Shown here in pieces: positions 63,112 to 64,000 of a DNA stretch of 64,000 nt. This DNA comes from Leclercia pneumoniae (GTDB lineage Bacteria; Pseudomonadota; Gammaproteobacteria; Enterobacterales; Enterobacteriaceae). The DNA lies in NCBI RefSeq assembly GCF_017348915.1, contig NZ_CP071383.1, forward strand, positions 2,046,001 through 2,110,000. The letters run 5' to 3'. The position numbers and the translations under genes were made by a program. The notes below the pieces were generated by a model, which worked only from the letters and a program-made list of their open reading frames with translations, was not told the origin of the DNA and did not search any database. How positions within the stretch are numbered: position 1 is the first letter of the stretch; each line of letters begins with the position of its first letter.

Positions 63112-64000
63112 ATGAGTCTGTCTTCAACACAGAATCGTCAATGGGTTCTGGCCTCCCGTCCCCATGGCGCACCCACCGTAGAGAACTTTCGTCTGGAAAA
63201 AACCTCGGTCCCTCAGCCTGAAGAGGGCCAGCTCTTACTGCGCACCGTTTATCTCTCGTTAGATCCCTATATGCGCGGGCGTATGAGCGATGCCCCCTCC
63301 TATTCACCACCGGTTGAGATCGGGGCGGTCATGGTGGGTGGCACGGTCAGCCGCGTTGAACAATCCCAACACCCTGACTATCCCGTCGGCGAGTGGGTGC
63401 TGAGCTACAGCGGCTGGCAAGATTATGCGTTGTCGGACGGTACAGGCCTGGTGAAACTGGGCAGCAACCCGCAGCACCCTTCCTGGGCGCTGGGTATCCT
63501 GGGAATGCCGGGCTTTACCGCCTACATGGGTCTGCTGGATATTGGCCAGCCGAAATCAGGCGAAACCCTGGTGGTGGCTGCGGCTACCGGGCCGGTGGGT
63601 GCCACCGTCGGGCAGATTGGTAAAATTAAAGGCTGTCATGTGGTCGGGATTGCCGGAGGAGCGGAAAAATGTCGCCATGCCGTCGAGGTTCTGGGCTTTG
63701 ACCGCTGTATCGATCACCACGCAGACGACTTTGCGCAGCAGTTGAAACAAGCCTGTCCAGAGGGTATCGATATCTATTATGAGAACGTCGGTGGCAAGGT
63801 GTTTGATGCGGTACTGCCGCTGCTGAATACCTCGGCCCGCGTTCCGGTCTGTGGTCTGGTTAGCGGCTATAACGCCACCGATTTGCCGCCCGGACCCGAT
63901 CGTCTGGGACTGCTGATGGGCACCATCCTGAAAAAACGCATTCGCATGCAGGGTTTTATCATCGCTCAGGACTATGGCGATCGCATCGACGAGTTTCAGC
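63112..64000 (+). CDS. curA: CurA (YncB), NADPH-dependent curcumin/enone reductase (C-terminus beyond window)
   Basis: The first 296 residues of a medium-chain reductase without zinc: MSLSSTQNRQWVLASRPHGA, LSLDPYMRGRM, GMPGFTAYMGLL, the Rossmann segment VAAATGPVGATVGQIGKIKG and YYENVGGKVFDAV. It matches E. coli CurA, which reduces the double bonds of curcumin-type enones. AGGAG precedes the ATG. The C-terminus (about 50 residues) lies beyond the right edge. Confidence 0.95.
   Translation, partial: MSLSSTQNRQWVLASRPHGAPTVENFRLEKTSVPQPEEGQLLLRTVYLSLDPYMRGRMSDAPSYSPPVEIGAVMVGGTVSRVEQSQHPDYPVGEWVLSYSGWQDYALSDGTGLVKLGSNPQHPSWALGILGMPGFTAYMGLLDIGQPKSGETLVVAAATGPVGATVGQIGKIKGCHVVGIAGGAEKCRHAVEVLGFDRCIDHHADDFAQQLKQACPEGIDIYYENVGGKVFDAVLPLLNTSARVPVCGLVSGYNATDLPPGPDRLGLLMGTILKKRIRMQGFIIAQDYGDRIDEFQ

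Overview
The window is chromosomal DNA of an enterobacterium close to Enterobacter, Leclercia or Lelliottia. The evidence is fairly GC-rich coding DNA, proteins that align almost end to end with E. coli products, and the E. coli ydcJ-to-yncB gene order (hglS, opgD, rimL, ydcK, tehAB, ydcL, ydcO, sutR, rlhA, yncJ, ydcR, ydcSTUV-patD, ortT, ydcY, ydcZ, mnaT, curA). Lineage-specific blocks are inserted into that backbone. I see no tRNA, rRNA, insertion sequence, prophage or CRISPR array.

Layout. 1-4.0 kb: a glutathione S-transferase (cut by the window edge), yajD, the folate-independent methionine synthase pair mesD/mesX, a GNAT acetyltransferase and a YmcF-like zinc-ribbon microprotein with an apparent ATC start. 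4.1-8 kb: frmRA for formaldehyde (no frmB), a chemoreceptor with a sigma-28 promoter and a small lipoprotein. 8-11.6 kb: PQQ glucose dehydrogenase and a LysR regulator. 11.8-16.6 kb: a DMSO-reductase-type operon with a perfect FNR box, whose catalytic subunit is split by a TAA codon. 16.9-38 kb: the ydc backbone, with an aminotransferase/binding-protein/LysR group, a peptidase T paralogue with an orphan DppA-like protein, and an EamA exporter with a divergent AraC regulator inserted. 37.9-42.2 kb: a three-gene cyanide-insensitive bd-type oxidase, a luciferase-like oxidoreductase and a second YmcF-like protein. 42.4-49.4 kb: ydcR and the polyamine/GABA-aldehyde operon. 49.5-52.5 kb: an orphan flagellin gene with a perfect sigma-28 promoter but an internal TAA, a nitrate/NO-type operon (yeaR, a yeaR paralogue, yoaG), a divergent 25-residue microprotein and ortT. 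52.7-59.2 kb: srfABC. 59.4-64 kb: a second orphan DppA-like protein, ydcY, ydcZ, mnaT, a SutR-family regulator and curA (cut by the window edge).

Themes. Several units answer to oxygen, nitrate, NO or aldehyde stress (FNR box, NsrR-like box, FrmR operator, a cyanide-insensitive oxidase, a methionine synthase known to need oxygen). Others answer to the flagellar regulon (chemoreceptor and flagellin). Operators can be read directly at many regulators: FrmR, NsrR, FNR, a 21-bp AraC-type direct repeat, and TATA-cored palindromes beside two SutR-family regulators. The least understood complete system is srfABC: a membrane-spanning protein, an actin/Hsp70-fold ATPase and a large protein with a degenerate P-loop, in one translationally coupled operon.
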